Shown: positions 20,225-32,261, numbered from the stretch's first letter. The stretch: 64,000 bases of DNA from Falciphora oryzae (GCA_000733355.1 JNVV01000041.1:165589-229588), one strand, 5' to 3'. The notes: a model not told the origin generated them from the sequence alone. Numbers and translations: made by a program.

Positions 20225-21567
20225 CTTGACAGCGTCGTTGGGGTCGCAATTGGGTGGTTAATGGGGGGGGGCCGAGGGCGACGACGACGGATGTGGAGAA
20301 ATGGCGGTGGGACAGCCGGGAGCGATGGCCAGGTCTGGTGGAGCGAGTCGAGAGCTCAAGCGGCGCTGGGGAGGCACAAGGCTTGGTGGACTTGGTGGAC
20401 TTGGACTTGGACTGGGTGGGCAGCGAGCGGCGCCCGGGGGGCGAGTCTGGAGCACTGAGGGGCAACCACAAAAGGTCAACAACCATTCTGGACGAACGGG
20501 GACGGACTTTCCGATGGGTTGGGCGTGCAGGCGCTCCTTGGCCGTGGCACGCAGGAGGATCGGGGGTTCCCTACCCAGATTAGTAGGCCAAACGGCCGGC
20601 GTTGCGTCACCACACGCAGCGATGTCCGTCAATCAGGCAGCCCGTGGGTTTCTGGCTGGCTTATCCTTTGCTGCTCTTGTCCTTGGCCGAGCTAGTTTCG
20701 ACGTTTCGCAGATATAAAAGCGAAGCGCTCACGGACGCCTGAACGCTCAAGGTTGCCAACGACGGTGACAATCGTGGAGGGGATCAAGTGAGAAAAGATC
20801 TGAAGACCAAAAACGTGAACGCGTGGCGCGAGAGGCCAGATTAGACCAGATATTTTTTTTTCTTTTTTTTTTTCGTTTCTGGCGGACGCCCGTCCACGTC
20901 CACCCCCAACCTTGATGGAACGCCGAGCTCCATCAAAACCGGGCGCAAGCCAGGGGTTGGGCGGAGCTCTAGTGCGGGAGTCGCAATGATGCTCAGGCCA
21001 CACTGGAGCTTTAGCCAATAAGCGGCCACGTTTGCGCTTCCTTCGTCACTGAACTGCCCTCTCGGGCTTGAAGGCCCGCCTCCGTCTTGCCCTGTCACGA
21101 CGCCCCAACCCCCACCCTTGAGGCTGCTGGAGCATCCAGGGTGCATATCGAGGGGATGTACCTGAAGATTTGAAGCTGCACCATGTAGTTCTGCTGCAGT
21201 GGGAGTGTTCTTTTGAGTTTGTCGATGCTAGGACAGTCGCCTGGCTACTTGACCTGTTATCTCTTTTGCCGGAGGACCTACACCTCAATGTCAGGCTGGA
21301 CGAACTAACGACACTCTTCCGTGTGGTAGACCAGGAACACCCACCCGGAGCATCGTTCCGCACACTGGCTGCAGTGCCTGACACTTCCCGGCTTAGTATT
21401 TAGCTATGTCTCTTCTCCTCGTGCTTCCACACCCGCCAATGTAGTCGATAAGTCGAGCACCATTTATACCCATGGTAGTAGCCTGGAGGTTGCCCAGATC
21501 AGTCCACGTGGGCTGCACTTGTGGTCTTCATTGCCGTGCTCTCCAAGATTCAAGCGGGGACCCGGAC
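20225..21567. other. Intergenic region between divergent RVS167 and DUF2439 genes
   Basis: The interval serves as upstream sequence for both genes. It holds G-rich patches near 20260-20440 and a T-rich run near 20850-20875. A plus-strand frame at 21170-21403 shows no family similarity that I recognise. Confidence 0.4.
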
Positions 21568-21627
21568 TAGATAACCCCTGGAAGCGCTAGATAACCCCTG
21601 GAAGCGCCAGATAACCCCTGGAAGCGT
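21568..21627 (+). repeat. Three 20-bp direct repeats, each with an AGATAA motif
   Basis: The unit TAGATAACCCCTGGAAGCGC is repeated three times head to tail (21568-21587, 21588-21607, 21608-21627), with changes only at the unit ends. Each copy carries AGATAA, a GATA-factor consensus. The array ends 123 bp before the start codon of the DUF2439 gene, which suggests a promoter element. Confidence 0.75.
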
Positions 21628-21749
21628 CAATGTGAAACCTGGCCAGAGCAGGCAGAGTCACCTGACTGCGCGCAACAAATAAGTGGGTAGCCTGCTTGGA
21701 CAGTAGTAGACGCGTATCAACTCACCATCGCCCCCCACCATCGGGCAGA

Positions 21750-24707
21750 ATGGCCTCTGCTGCCCCCGCCTTCCACCCCCCCGACGCCCCCAACATGGCC
21801 GCCGTCCTCGAGTACATATGCCTCTTCACCCATGACCTGAAGCGCAAGCAGAAGCGCTGGCAGGATGGCCGACTCAAATTCCACGCATTCAACCAGCGTG
21901 TCATGGCCTACGACGAGCGGGGCAACTTCGTGGGTGACGCACACTGGCGCGAGGACCACGAGTTCGGCGAGGGCGAGGAGCTGCGGCTCGAACGCGGCGA
22001 CGTCATCGTCCAGGTCTGTGAGTGCGTCGGCCGCCGCGACCAGGACCTCTCCGAGCTGCTAGACAAGCGGGCACAGGAGAAGAGCCAGCGTGCCGCCCAG
22101 GTTGCCGCCCGAACCCCCCTGGCGCCTGCTGGCTCCGGGTCACGCCCCGTCGTCCGCCAGGTCCCGGCCGGCCATGCCCAGCCGCGCCACCGCACCCTGA
22201 GCCAGCTTCTGGGAACGCCCACTGGGCACCACGGACGGGCTGCTGTTCCCTCCGAGTCTCCTTTCGAGCAACGCCAGAACGAAGCGGAGGAGACAGCACC
22301 GCCTGCAAAACGGACGAGGCGGGATGCATCACCCCCTAGCAAATACGGCTATGCGCAAAACCTTTTTGGGGCCAAGCTCCATCTCTCCTCCCAGCCAACG
22401 AGCTCCGCCCCAACCCGGCAGGGACAGCCCCGTCCTGCCCAGCCCGCGGCCCCAGCGGCACCTCCTACCCGCCCTCCACAAAGTGACAGCCGGCTGGAGA
22501 GGCCCGCTGGGAACCAAATCCGGCCAATTCCTGAGCCTATGGATTCCATTGAGCTAGACCAGGAGAACACCGGGCCCGGCCAGGAGAAGAGCGTGGCACC
22601 TAGGCGTGACGAGGTGGCCCAGACTCCGTACCAAAGAGAAACGTTGCAGGTGATCTCGGAGATTTTAGCTCGGACGGCGCCGCCGCCCCGTCCCGCCCAG
22701 CCCGCCGCCCCAGCAGCACCTCCTACCCGCCCCCCACAAAGTGACGGCCGGCCGGAGAGGCCGGCTGGGAACCAAATCCGGCCGATTCCTGAGCCTAGGG
22801 ATTCCATTGAGCTAGACCAGGAGAACACCGGGCCCGGCCGGGAGAAGAGCGTGGCACCTAGGCGTGACGAGGTGGCCCAGACTCCGTACCAGAGAGAAAC
22901 GTTGGAGGTGATCTCGGAGATGCTAGCTCGGACGGCGCCGATGTGTCTCCCAAGAGCAAAGCCCGGTCCTAATCGGGATCGCCCGAAGCCGACCGAGGTA
23001 TCACGGACTGAACCCCGCACGCAACACGCCGAGTCCCTGAACAACCTAAGCCGAAGCATCCTGCCGGAACCTGCTGGAGCAACTCGAGCCTCGGCCGAAA
23101 TCGTGGACCTCGATTCTCCGTCAGACTCGGCCCCCGAGCCCCCGGTTCATCCTGCGGACAAGCGTCGAAAGGCCGACAAGCCCCCAAAGCCCCGCCAATC
23201 CAAGCCTGGTGATACTACTGGTTCTGTCAGGGGTTTGGCAGGTGAAGCCCAAGACGGGTTGTTGCATCAAGCAAAACAGAGGTCCGCAGCTGCGTCTTGT
23301 CAGAAGGACTCCGCATCTACGGGTCCCCGTGACGCAGATGGAGGCGACGCACGGCCTAGGACGGAGCTGCGAATAAAGTCACAGGAGAAGCGTGGGCTGC
23401 TCATGCTGTCAAACGGGACGGAGCCGACGCATCCAGTGCGACGTGCCACTGCACAGCCCCCAACAGCACCAATCGTCATTGAGGACGACAGCAGCTCGTC
23501 GCAAGACAGCACGGGGGAGCCCGCGGCAGTTGATTCCTACGATGATAGTGTGTTTGACGGTGCATTCGAGGATGATCTGCTCCGGCTCCAAGATCAAGAG
23601 GCCAAGAAGGCGCAGGCCAAGAAAAGGCAGAAGAAGAAGACTCTCCGGCTGGTAAGGCTAAGAAGGGGCATCAACAGCAGGGAGGTCTTCGGCCTCAGCT
23701 CTGACGACTCTGTGTTCGGACTGCCTTCCGGCCGGAGGGCTGTTCCACCTGTGCAGAAAGCGGCCCCCCCGTCGAAAGAGCCCTCCAAGACTAGACAAGA
23801 GCCGTCGGCCGGAAATCTTGCGCCAGACCCCCAGAAAGACAACACAGAGCCCCAGGCTGCCAGGCGCTCAGAGGGAACTGGGACCATCAATTCGCTGGAC
23901 AAGCCGGCGGGGCCCCGTCACAGACCATTCCGTCGGCATCACACCCTCACCTCGGCAGATGGCGGCCGTGGGGACCCGGCTGACGTGGCTGCTGAACCGT
24001 CTAGAGGACATTCACTGCCCCCCAATGGCAGGGACACAAACACAAGCGCGGCTAATTATACCAACCGCCCGACGTTCCACGACTGGGGGAGAGCTGCGGT
24101 GGGAGACACAGCGAAAGAGACGGCGACAACAGCCGCCGCCGCCGCCTCAGCCAGACCTGTTGTGGAACCGTTGGGCTATGGCGCGCCAAGACCATTCCAG
24201 AGGCAGGCGACGTCGACGGGGGGCGTGGTTTCTGCTCCACCACCTCCCCGCCCTGCCGCAGGTGCCGCAGCCACAGTTGCTGCTGCTGCACGACCTGCCG
24301 CCGCAGGAGCGACGACGGCGGCGTTGGCACCGAACGGCGGTGGCGGCCGCCCCCGCATAGCGAACCCGGCTACACGAGGGCGGAAGGCGGCAGTCAAGTC
24401 GGACGCGGCGGGGAAAACACCACAGCACGTCCTGCCCCCAGACGTGGGACTAGACCTGGCCGCAATCCGCAGGGGGATGCTGGCGGAGACGGCGGCGGGG
24501 GCCGCTCCGGTGAGCATGGCAGCAGCAGCAGGAGGAGGAGGGAGAGGGGGAGCGGCGCGCGACGACAGGGTGGTGCCACAGGCGCCGCCCAGGCCCAGAA
24601 TAATCATGAGATTCCCCGGCTTCGCGTCAGCCAACACCGCTGGGCCGTGGAGCCATGAGGCACACGACTTGCTTGGGATGGATCGGCCTGGCGGACGAAG
24701 CGAGTGA
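21750..24707 (+). CDS. DUF2439/ZGRF1-domain protein
   Basis: One uninterrupted frame gives 985 residues from the ATG at 21750. The frame is open further upstream but only with non-ATG codons. Residues of about 12-115 match the DUF2439 domain (LEYICLFTHDLKRKQKRWQDG, VMAYDERGNFVGDAHWRE, RGDVIVQVCECVGRRDQDLS) that is found at the N-terminus of the helicase ZGRF1 and in shorter fungal proteins. No helicase motifs are present. The rest is a low-complexity, charged, proline-rich chain with a basic patch (KKRQKKKTLRLVRLRRG). It ends in GPWSHEAHDLLGMDRPG, a tail that I recognise as recurrent in this fungal family. An 86-residue internal duplication is described separately. A role in DNA repair is suggested only by the domain. 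Confidence 0.85.
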   Translation: MASAAPAFHPPDAPNMAAVLEYICLFTHDLKRKQKRWQDGRLKFHAFNQRVMAYDERGNFVGDAHWREDHEFGEGEELRLERGDVIVQVCECVGRRDQDLSELLDKRAQEKSQRAAQVAARTPLAPAGSGSRPVVRQVPAGHAQPRHRTLSQLLGTPTGHHGRAAVPSESPFEQRQNEAEETAPPAKRTRRDASPPSKYGYAQNLFGAKLHLSSQPTSSAPTRQGQPRPAQPAAPAAPPTRPPQSDSRLERPAGNQIRPIPEPMDSIELDQENTGPGQEKSVAPRRDEVAQTPYQRETLQVISEILARTAPPPRPAQPAAPAAPPTRPPQSDGRPERPAGNQIRPIPEPRDSIELDQENTGPGREKSVAPRRDEVAQTPYQRETLEVISEMLARTAPMCLPRAKPGPNRDRPKPTEVSRTEPRTQHAESLNNLSRSILPEPAGATRASAEIVDLDSPSDSAPEPPVHPADKRRKADKPPKPRQSKPGDTTGSVRGLAGEAQDGLLHQAKQRSAAASCQKDSASTGPRDADGGDARPRTELRIKSQEKRGLLMLSNGTEPTHPVRRATAQPPTAPIVIEDDSSSSQDSTGEPAAVDSYDDSVFDGAFEDDLLRLQDQEAKKAQAKKRQKKKTLRLVRLRRGINSREVFGLSSDDSVFGLPSGRRAVPPVQKAAPPSKEPSKTRQEPSAGNLAPDPQKDNTEPQAARRSEGTGTINSLDKPAGPRHRPFRRHHTLTSADGGRGDPADVAAEPSRGHSLPPNGRDTNTSAANYTNRPTFHDWGRAAVGDTAKETATTAAAAASARPVVEPLGYGAPRPFQRQATSTGGVVSAPPPPRPAAGAAATVAAAARPAAAGATTAALAPNGGGGRPRIANPATRGRKAAVKSDAAGKTPQHVLPPDVGLDLAAIRRGMLAETAAGAAPVSMAAAAGGGGRGGAARDDRVVPQAPPRPRIIMRFPGFASANTAGPWSHEAHDLLGMDRPGGRSE
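22431..22946 (+). repeat. 258-bp in-frame tandem duplication
   Basis: Two adjacent copies (22431-22688 and 22689-22946) encode nearly the same 86 residues, including GNQIRPIPEP and DEVAQTPYQRETL. The copies differ by scattered substitutions, and the period is a multiple of three, so the frame of the DUF2439 protein is kept. Confidence 0.85.
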
Positions 24708-25301
24708 AGGGGGAGAAAGACCGGGAGGGTGGGCAAGCAGATGTCCCCCTCGAATCGGACACAAGACGCGTCGCATACGGGAAATCACTAGGTGGTCAGG
24801 GATGGGATGTGGATGGCCTTGATGTTTCGCCCTCGGTCGCATTTGCTATCAACCTTGCTTATGACGTGGCTCGGTACCAATGCGGGCAACCATGCCCATA
24901 CATGTTACTATAGACTTCGGGTACTGTACCCATGCGCAGAGGCGGCTAGGTAGCCTCGGAGGAGTGCTCCTGCGTGTGTCGCAACTCCGGAACGAGACTT
25001 GCTCTCAGGTAGCTTACAAATCGATGGGATCTTTCTCTGTGCTGGGATTCTCCTCCTTGCCCGATGCATCCTCAGGTCCCGTGGGTGAAGCGTGTGGGTG
25101 GTGGGCTGATGCTATCTAGATTGGCCCATCCCTTGAGTGCCGTTGGGCCCTTGCTTGCAGATCTTTCCCTCCCGGCCAGTCTCGTGTTTTTATCAGGGAT
25201 AAATCCTGGGATCCTTTTCCTATTCAGGACCCTGGGGCCCAACAGCACTCAAGGGGATAGGGCTGAACAGTAGGCGAGGGAGGAGGCGAATCACACAGCT
25301 A
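24708..25301. other. 3' flank of the DUF2439 gene, no gene seen
   Basis: No conserved frame is present between the stop codon and the left end of the MITE-like element. Confidence 0.4.
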
Positions 25302-25555
25302 CCTAGCACGCTGACCTAGAAAAAAAACTGATACACCAACAGGTGGGTGCTGCTTCGTCCGACATTTTCCTAAAAGAACATTAACAGCTATAAGCAACCT
25401 GCTAAAAGTAATAATTACATATCTTTTTACAATTTAAAAAATATATTCCGAAATAGGAGCTATGGGATGTTGAAAACGGCGATGGAGGCCACTTCTTTTT
25501 GGTGTATCAGTTTTTTTTTTTTTTTTTTTTCTTTTTTTAGGTGAACGTGCCTAGG
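25302..25555. mobile_element. MITE-like element with about 40-bp terminal inverted repeats
   Basis: The left end reads CCTAGCACGCTGACCTAG, an A run, then CTGATACACCAA. The right end is its imperfect reverse complement (TTGGTGTATCAG, a long T run, then TAGGTGAACGTGCCTAGG). The inner 12 bp match perfectly, and the outer block differs at a few positions and in homopolymer length. The 254-bp element has an AT-rich core, unlike the GC-rich surroundings, and no coding capacity. These are the features of a miniature inverted-repeat transposable element. No target-site duplication could be defined, so the exact ends are uncertain. Confidence 0.6.
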
Positions 25556-27908
25556 CGCCACAACAAAAGCCAGCCATCTGCGCCGCGGGCATGCGCTTTC
25601 GATAGTGGCCGCTTATGAACACAGCCACGTCGCCCAAAAAAATACACCGAACCGCAAAAGGGAATCCCAGCCCTGTCGCTGCATTTGAAGGATACAAACT
25701 CGCAACTTTCAATCCACCATATTTCCAACAAAACAGCCGGATCTACAAAAGAAAAAGAATTACTGCTTTATAAATTATTAATGCAGCTTTTTTCTCATGC
25801 TCTTTTTTGTGCTTGTTGGAAGTGCGCCGCTGGAGGACTATCGCGGTTCGGATGGGCAACGTGACGGCCCACGAGCCCTCCCCGCATTTGCACGTGCCCG
25901 ATATCAAAAAGATGGTTCGCAATATGGCGAACCGTCCCGCCTCGACCGGCACAGATCCCATTGGGCGTCTGGGCGGGCAGGAGTGGGCTCGCTATCGGCG
26001 ATGAGTATGGATTCCAGTCCACTTGGTGTGGTGTGGTGCATCAGGGCTGAGGGAACAGCCGCCCCGAGACACGAACGGCCGGTTTCCAACTGCGCAGTCT
26101 CTGTTTGTGACACTCCAACAGCGGACTGCGAGCCCTCGCAGCGGACTCCTGGCAGCGAACTCCCAAGCCGTGTGCGGTTGTGACTTGGTTTCGGGCCTTC
26201 TTTTGTTGGTTCATTGCCGATGGCATGATGTCTTCACTCTGAGCGGTCTTTCTTGGCGTGTCCCACGCAGCTGAGCCCAGCTGTTCAACTGGCCACCCTT
26301 GCCTTTTCTGCCCTTGTCTGGTCGGCGGGCGCTAAACCGGCGCGTGTGCTGCGTCACCGCCAATCGCAGCTCCGTCGCACAGCCCCGACTATGTGCCCCT
26401 CCGCTTTTCGACATCGGCGGGGAAGATAATGTGCCTTGTGTCGCAACAAAACCAAGCTGTTTCCCCGCCATTTGCCCGACAAAAAGCACATTTTAGTTGC
26501 TGTCAAGATCCCTCCACAGATGGCATTTCGCCTTCTGCAATCGCCCGGCCGTGATGCAAAAAAAAAAAAAAACACTGAACGGATGGGTGCCTGCCTGCCG
26601 ATGCGCTGTCGTGTCAGTCAAATTTCCATTATGGAAAGCTTTTGCCGGCACGCGCGACGACACGAAACAAAAGCTCCTGTAATCCCAGGCAGCGAGGCTG
26701 GCTCCCTCCCTCATTCGTTCCCCGTGGGATCCAACTCCACACGGGCAGCGCAGCACACCTCCACGCGCTGAGGCAGCCATTTTCCGTTCCCTCTTCGTCT
26801 CCCTTTCGTTCGTCTTCCATCACACGAGGAGGGGGCAAAGATACCACCGAGGTACGGGACTTGACGGAGCACCGCGACAGCTCCCAAACATGGTTGGCGA
26901 GTGTCCGGCCGAGGGGAAGATGGTGCACAAGCATGCGGCAAGGGCACTTTTGACAACTCGCCAGAAGCAAAAAGGCCCTCTGCCCTACATTTGCAGCCGT
27001 GAGAGAGCGCATGACGCTCCCCCACGGTTGCCTCAAAAAAGTCGGTCGGCCGGGAAAGACGCGCTCTTTTCTCCTCTCATACGGTCACCGCAAAAGTTTG
27101 TCGTGCTGCCACCGCTTCCACCCGTGCCTCTCGCTCGCGTTGATTGCCTAGCCCTCCCCCGACTGGCTCCGGGCGACCATTGGTAAGTGGGTGCAGTGGC
27201 CCTCGACACATATGGGATGAGGCTCTTCGAGGTACTCGGCAGGGCCAACACAAAAGGAGCCCAGGACGCCCCTGTTTCCCCGTCTCCTGAGGCCCTTTTT
27301 GCAAGCTTCCCTTCCGGTTTTCTTCCCCTCCGCTCCCCACGCCGACTTCCCCTCGTTCGTTTTCCACCGGCACCGTCGACCGAAAAAAAAAAAAAAAGCC
27401 CCTTCCTGTTCCTGCATCAGCCTCCTGCACTCGCTTGTTCTGGTCCAGTAGCACCGGGCCTGGCAGAACACCAGCAGGCTGTGCAGAGCGGCCGACTCCA
27501 CCTCGGCCCATCCAACACTGCACCTTCACACACCCCAGCTTCCCACTCTGCCTTGCCAGGCCCGAGAGAGCTTGCCCCAAAGCCCGGACCGGCGCTCATT
27601 TGTGTAATTAGAGGCTGTCTCTCACCTATAACCACACCGATCCCTTCTGGAACATTTCGCAGTCCCTTCTCTCCTTCTATTCGCCTAGTCTCCCCTTATC
27701 TCTCCTCTTGGGACGTCACCCCTGTTTAACTGGCCTTTCGCTCGCTTACCAGTTGCCGGTCCCCTACGCTCAAGTGACCTTCGTCCTCGGTTGTGAGCTC
27801 GCCGCTTAAAAGCTCCAGATTCCTACTCAGGGGCAGCATTAGACCAGGCCTACCACCCTCGCCCACCCGCCGGCCCCGTACTTCCGTCACCAAGTCATAA
27901 CGGCCACC
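25556..27908. other. Long intergenic region, upstream of the gene at 27909
   Basis: About 2.3 kb without a recognisable gene. It has A homopolymers at about 26559-26573 and 27383-27396. From about 27290 it becomes strongly C/T-rich, as expected for a long leader of the next plus-strand gene. Long open frames on both strands overlap and show no family similarity. Confidence 0.45.
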
Positions 27909-30046
27909 ATGTCCAACACACGCAAACGCGGTCGCGGAAACACATCGCCGCAGCGCAACGATTCGGCCAGACCGGCGCGGACCCAGCCGCCTAGGCTGAT
28001 CACCAGCACCTTGCCTCCGCCCGATCGCTATATCCCGCCGCAATCTATACCAACCCCCGACTCCCAGAATGTGTACAACACCATGCGCGATGCCGCCATG
28101 GCCGAACGTTTGGCCGCGCCCTCGGTTCGGTCAACGGCCATGTCACGCAGCCCGTCTGCCACCAGCTCCAGCTCGCTTGCCCACGGCATTGACGACATGA
28201 GAGTGCGCGACTCTCCTTCACCCAATACGGGCAGACAAAAAAAACAACCCAGGCGCAACGGCCCTCTTACCGAAACGGCAAAAACCAAAGCGGCTTTCTT
28301 GCGCAAGATAGGCGCGTGCGGCGATTGCCGTAGCCGCAAAGTTACAGTACGTTAGTATAAGAAGGATATTGCCCTCGACTAGGCCTCCGTATTAACAACT
28401 TGTTCGTTCGTGATACACAGTGCAACCTCTCCCACCATGACCTGAGGCTTTTCGAGCAGGGATATATGGAGCGAGGCCATTTGCCACAAAGCGATCAAAC
28501 CTTCTACAACCAGTTGCTGCCACCGGGGCCTCCCCATTTCGACCTCTCAGGTCTTTTGGCCATGGACGGCCTGCCGCTAGGTTCCGGCTTTGCGCCCTTG
28601 AACAACTTGCCGCAGGACCTGCTTGGGGTTGGCGGAGACCAGGGGTCCCACCAGCCTAGCGCTCCACCACAGCAGGTATCGGATGAACTCGACGACATTT
28701 TGTGGGAGGGGCGCCTCGACGCCAGCGCTGTGTCACCTGTCACGTCCATCTCCCCCGCCTCTCCCGTGCTACAACAGGGACTCGTATCTCCTATCACACC
28801 GGGGACTTTAGGTGGCCGACAACTGTTCAATCCCATCTCACGCCTTCAATCGCCGACTGTATCAATACCGGCGGTCCAAAGCCCGCTCATTGGGTCTGCT
28901 GACATCGCGCATCAGCCTACCTGCATCGCCATCGGCCGACTGATCAATAACAACATGGAGTTGTGGGAGTGCCAAGGCGGCGGTCACCATGGAGGCGGCC
29001 CATCCTCTGTGGCCTCCTTTTCAAACGCTTCAACTGTCCCGGACATGTGCCTCCGCCAGATTGTGTCGCTGCAGGAGCTATTGAGGCACTACGAGCTGGA
29101 GCATAACAAATACCAACACCTAACTAACCCTTTTATGTTCAAGTGCTCTAGCTGCCAGTTTCTCAGCGAACATGCCAGCCTGCAGCAGTGCCCCAACTGC
29201 GGAATAACACTGGGCAGCGGCTTTCTTTCATGGGAGGAGTGGTATTACGGATCCATTCTCAGGTCGGCGAGCCTCACGGCAGAACGTGTCACCTCCGTGC
29301 CAAGCGGAGCGGGCCCTTTCCCCTTCCAGTTCTCCGGGAACTCCAACTCTGGCTTCTCTCCGTCCACGCAATGGCCTAACGGCCCAGGAGGTCACTCTAA
29401 CTGGCTGTACCCTCCACGACAATACTATGCCGGAGCAGGCGGCCGTGGGCGCCACCGAAGGAACAAGGACGGAAGCGGTTCAGTGACTGAAAAAGACCAA
29501 GGCGATCTCGACGGCGAGCCTCGGACCGCAAAATCTGCTTGCCCCCTCCGCCAACTGGTCCCGGCCACTCTTGAACCCACGTGCTCGCCCGTGGACAAGA
29601 CCTGCGGCTGGCGCCAGCCCAGCCGCAGCCGAAGCCGCCGGCGCAGCCGCAGTCGATCGTGCGTGCCGCCCCTGGGTTCTTCCTGTCCACTCTCAACGGC
29701 TGGTAGGCCCGCGGCGGCGCTGCTCCTGGCCGTCGGCCGCTGGCTTCTTCCCATCTTGCTGGTCGTTTTTCTCCTATGCGTTTTCGCGCTCTCGTCCCCA
29801 GCCTCTGCCACGGCCCATCGCTCCTCTGCCCCCGGCGACGCCGACCCGGCGCGGACTCGGGTCCCAGACAGGCTGGGCCCGCTCTCGCACAACCTTTTCC
29901 ACACCTGGGTCCTCCTGGCTGCGGGTGGGCTTCTGGGGACCTGGCTCCTGGGCACCGTCGGCGCGGGCATGAACAGGCTGGGCCGTCTGCGGATGGATGA
30001 GAATGCGGGCCCGGCCGCACCGAGCCTTGTTGCTGGTGCTGTGTAA
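27909..30046 (+). CDS. Putative membrane-anchored half-zinc-cluster protein (gene A of a pair)
   Basis: Two exons (27909-28346 and 28421-30046) give 687 residues. A basic region leads into Cys137-X2-Cys140-X6-Cys147-X3-His151-His152. This equals the first half of a fungal Zn2Cys6 DNA-binding cluster followed by histidines, and the intron falls exactly between residues 146 and 147. Residues of about 385-408 have two CxxC pairs (FKCSSCQF and CPNCGI), like a zinc ribbon. Two hydrophobic segments lie near the C-terminus at about 578-607 and 641-663. The middle is serine-, proline- and glycine-rich. A role as a membrane-tethered regulator is an inference. The next plus-strand gene has the same motif and layout. 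No characterised homologue is recalled. Confidence 0.75.
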
Positions 30047-32261
30047 GGGGGCTTTTTTGTGTTGAGGGAGGATTTGCGACGAGGGTCTGTCGATGTTCCC
30101 CTCGGTTTCCAACAGGTGTCACCTGCAAGTCTGCTGTTATATTGTTGTACTTTCTGGGTCGCTTATGCGTCCTGTCTCTTCCGGCTTTCATTCGTGTATT
30201 TTCATGCTCTACGACAAAAGGGTTTGGGCGCTCTGGGACTATCGCGGCGTTTTTTTTTTCTCTTCCTTTCCTCTCGCTTCTTCCGCCTCGAGCTGTTCCT
30301 GTCAGTAACGATTGGCTGTCTACTACATAATGTTCCATATGCTCTCCATGTAGGGCTATTACTTTTCTCGTCTGTTTTATTCTTTTGTTTCATTGTTTTT
30401 TCTTCTCTAAATCCCATTACTAGAAATCCCATCCCGAATGCCTTTAAGCTTGTCCCGACTCCTGGGGACCGTACAACCTCGACAAGCAATCCAACTCAAT
30501 CCAATGCCGCTGGTTTCTGCCAGGGAGTGACGTAGTATGCTGGTGCATGTCTCTTCTGTGTGACAGTGCCCGCTGCGCCGACGGCTGGGGAGGGCTCCAG
30601 TGGGCTACCCCTGTCCTAGGATCCGGGGATCCCTGTCGTCGACTCGCCAAGCCATGGAGCTGGTCTCCCGCTTCGGTGGGCTGGCGCATTCACCCCTGCA
30701 TCCCAAGCTCCTCCCAACCGATCTCTGGCGCGCCATCAATTGGCCGGGGTTTTTCGTCACGAACCACCCACCCATGCAAGAATGGCTGGCCTCACGGGAA
30801 AAAAGGTCTGAGGCCAGACCAGACCAGCCAGAGCAGACCGAGAGTTCAACCTTGCGGGGCGCCTTGGCGAGAGCCAGTGAGGATTGGGAACCTCGTCTCA
30901 AGCGACTATGGGCACTTGGCGTTCGATAGACTGTAAACAAACGAGACTTGGGCGTAAAAAGCTTGAGAGGCCAGGCATTCGGGACGAACCAACAGCCTCT
31001 CCGATGGTGTGGGGGGACCAGCATGGTCGAGATTCCGAGGCTCATTCATCCTGAGTCATAGTCGGGTCACGTGATGTGACTCTTGTCTAAATTCATGAGA
31101 TCAAAGCCATCTCAATGCAGGCTCGCAGATGCAGTCCGGAGTTACATTGCTAGACATTTGGTGCTGCTAATTGGAACGCGTAGGGAAGCGGGCTTGCAGT
31201 GAATCTTCGTCAAGGAACCTGCTTTGCATCAAAGAACACGGGCAGAGCCGCTAAAAGAAGGAAAGCTGCATGTGCAATGAATGGGAATCGTCAAAGCCAG
31301 GCCGTGGTTTCTGCTGATTCTTCATATGTAGCTTCCCGCCCCAACCACCCGCACCATCAGGATGAAGCTGTGGCAGCACGGGTGACGACCTCAAAGACGC
31401 GGGGACCCAATAAGATGCGACCCATCGTCGGTCCAAGACGCCCTGGAAATGCCAAAAGAGCGAGCCCGTTTTGATCGATGTGCTCGTTTTCCTCTCGCCG
31501 GTGCGGTCCCGATGCAACCTGCAGGTGGGGCCAAGGGCGGCCAATCACACGCGCCAACGCCACCCCTCTTGCGAATTCGTGCGGCCGCCATTGGCTAGAA
31601 TGTGGCACCGCGCTAGTCCGTTTCGAGCTCGCCGACAATTCAATCAAACCTTAGCGGGGCCTCCGACCATGCTGCGCCTTGCTCGAGGCTCCAGTCGGCG
31701 CGCTGCTGACGGCGGGAGGTGTGCAGCGCAGCGCAGTCAATCCATCTCGGAAATCAAATATCGCCCATGACTCCCTCCCGCAGGCACCTCAGGAATCTCT
31801 CCCGTCTTCTCTCCCTTCTCGTCTTTCCACCCCATTCCGTCTCTGAACGTCAATGTGACTGACTGCCCGAGTGCCGTCCATAGTTGGAGCCCTTGTTTGC
31901 CCCAGACACCTCTTCCCCATTGTTGTTTGTGCCCCGGAACCGAGTCTACAATCGACAAACTGCTACAATCGCACGCAGTCTGTGTGCAGTCGTAAGCGGT
32001 CGGGGTGAGAGCCGTTGCGAGCAACGACTTGTTCCCCCACCTTGCGTCAGCCTGAGAGGTTAGACTGGAGGCTGTCGCCAGTGCCTCGTCTTTTTTTTTT
32101 TTTTTTTTCTGGCAGCCAGATACCGATTAGATACAACCAGCAAGACCAACAGACGAACGCCCTATTTGGGTCCCGCCAGCAACTGGGACACCGTCGCATT
32201 GGATTCTACATCCCATTCCGCCAACTCTTGCAGGGCCGGGTTCCCTGATCAAAGTGCGCCA
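30047..32261. other. Long intergenic region between the two half-zinc-cluster genes
   Basis: About 2.2 kb with no recognised gene. T-rich runs occur at 30250-30262 and 32091-32109. The last 500 bp are C/T-rich and probably form the leader of the next gene. Long leaders are common for fungal regulatory genes. Confidence 0.4.

Noticed and set aside
24147..24736. Pro/Arg-rich minus-strand frames
   Set aside because: They are antisense to the GC-rich 3' end of the DUF2439 gene and have no conserved motif.
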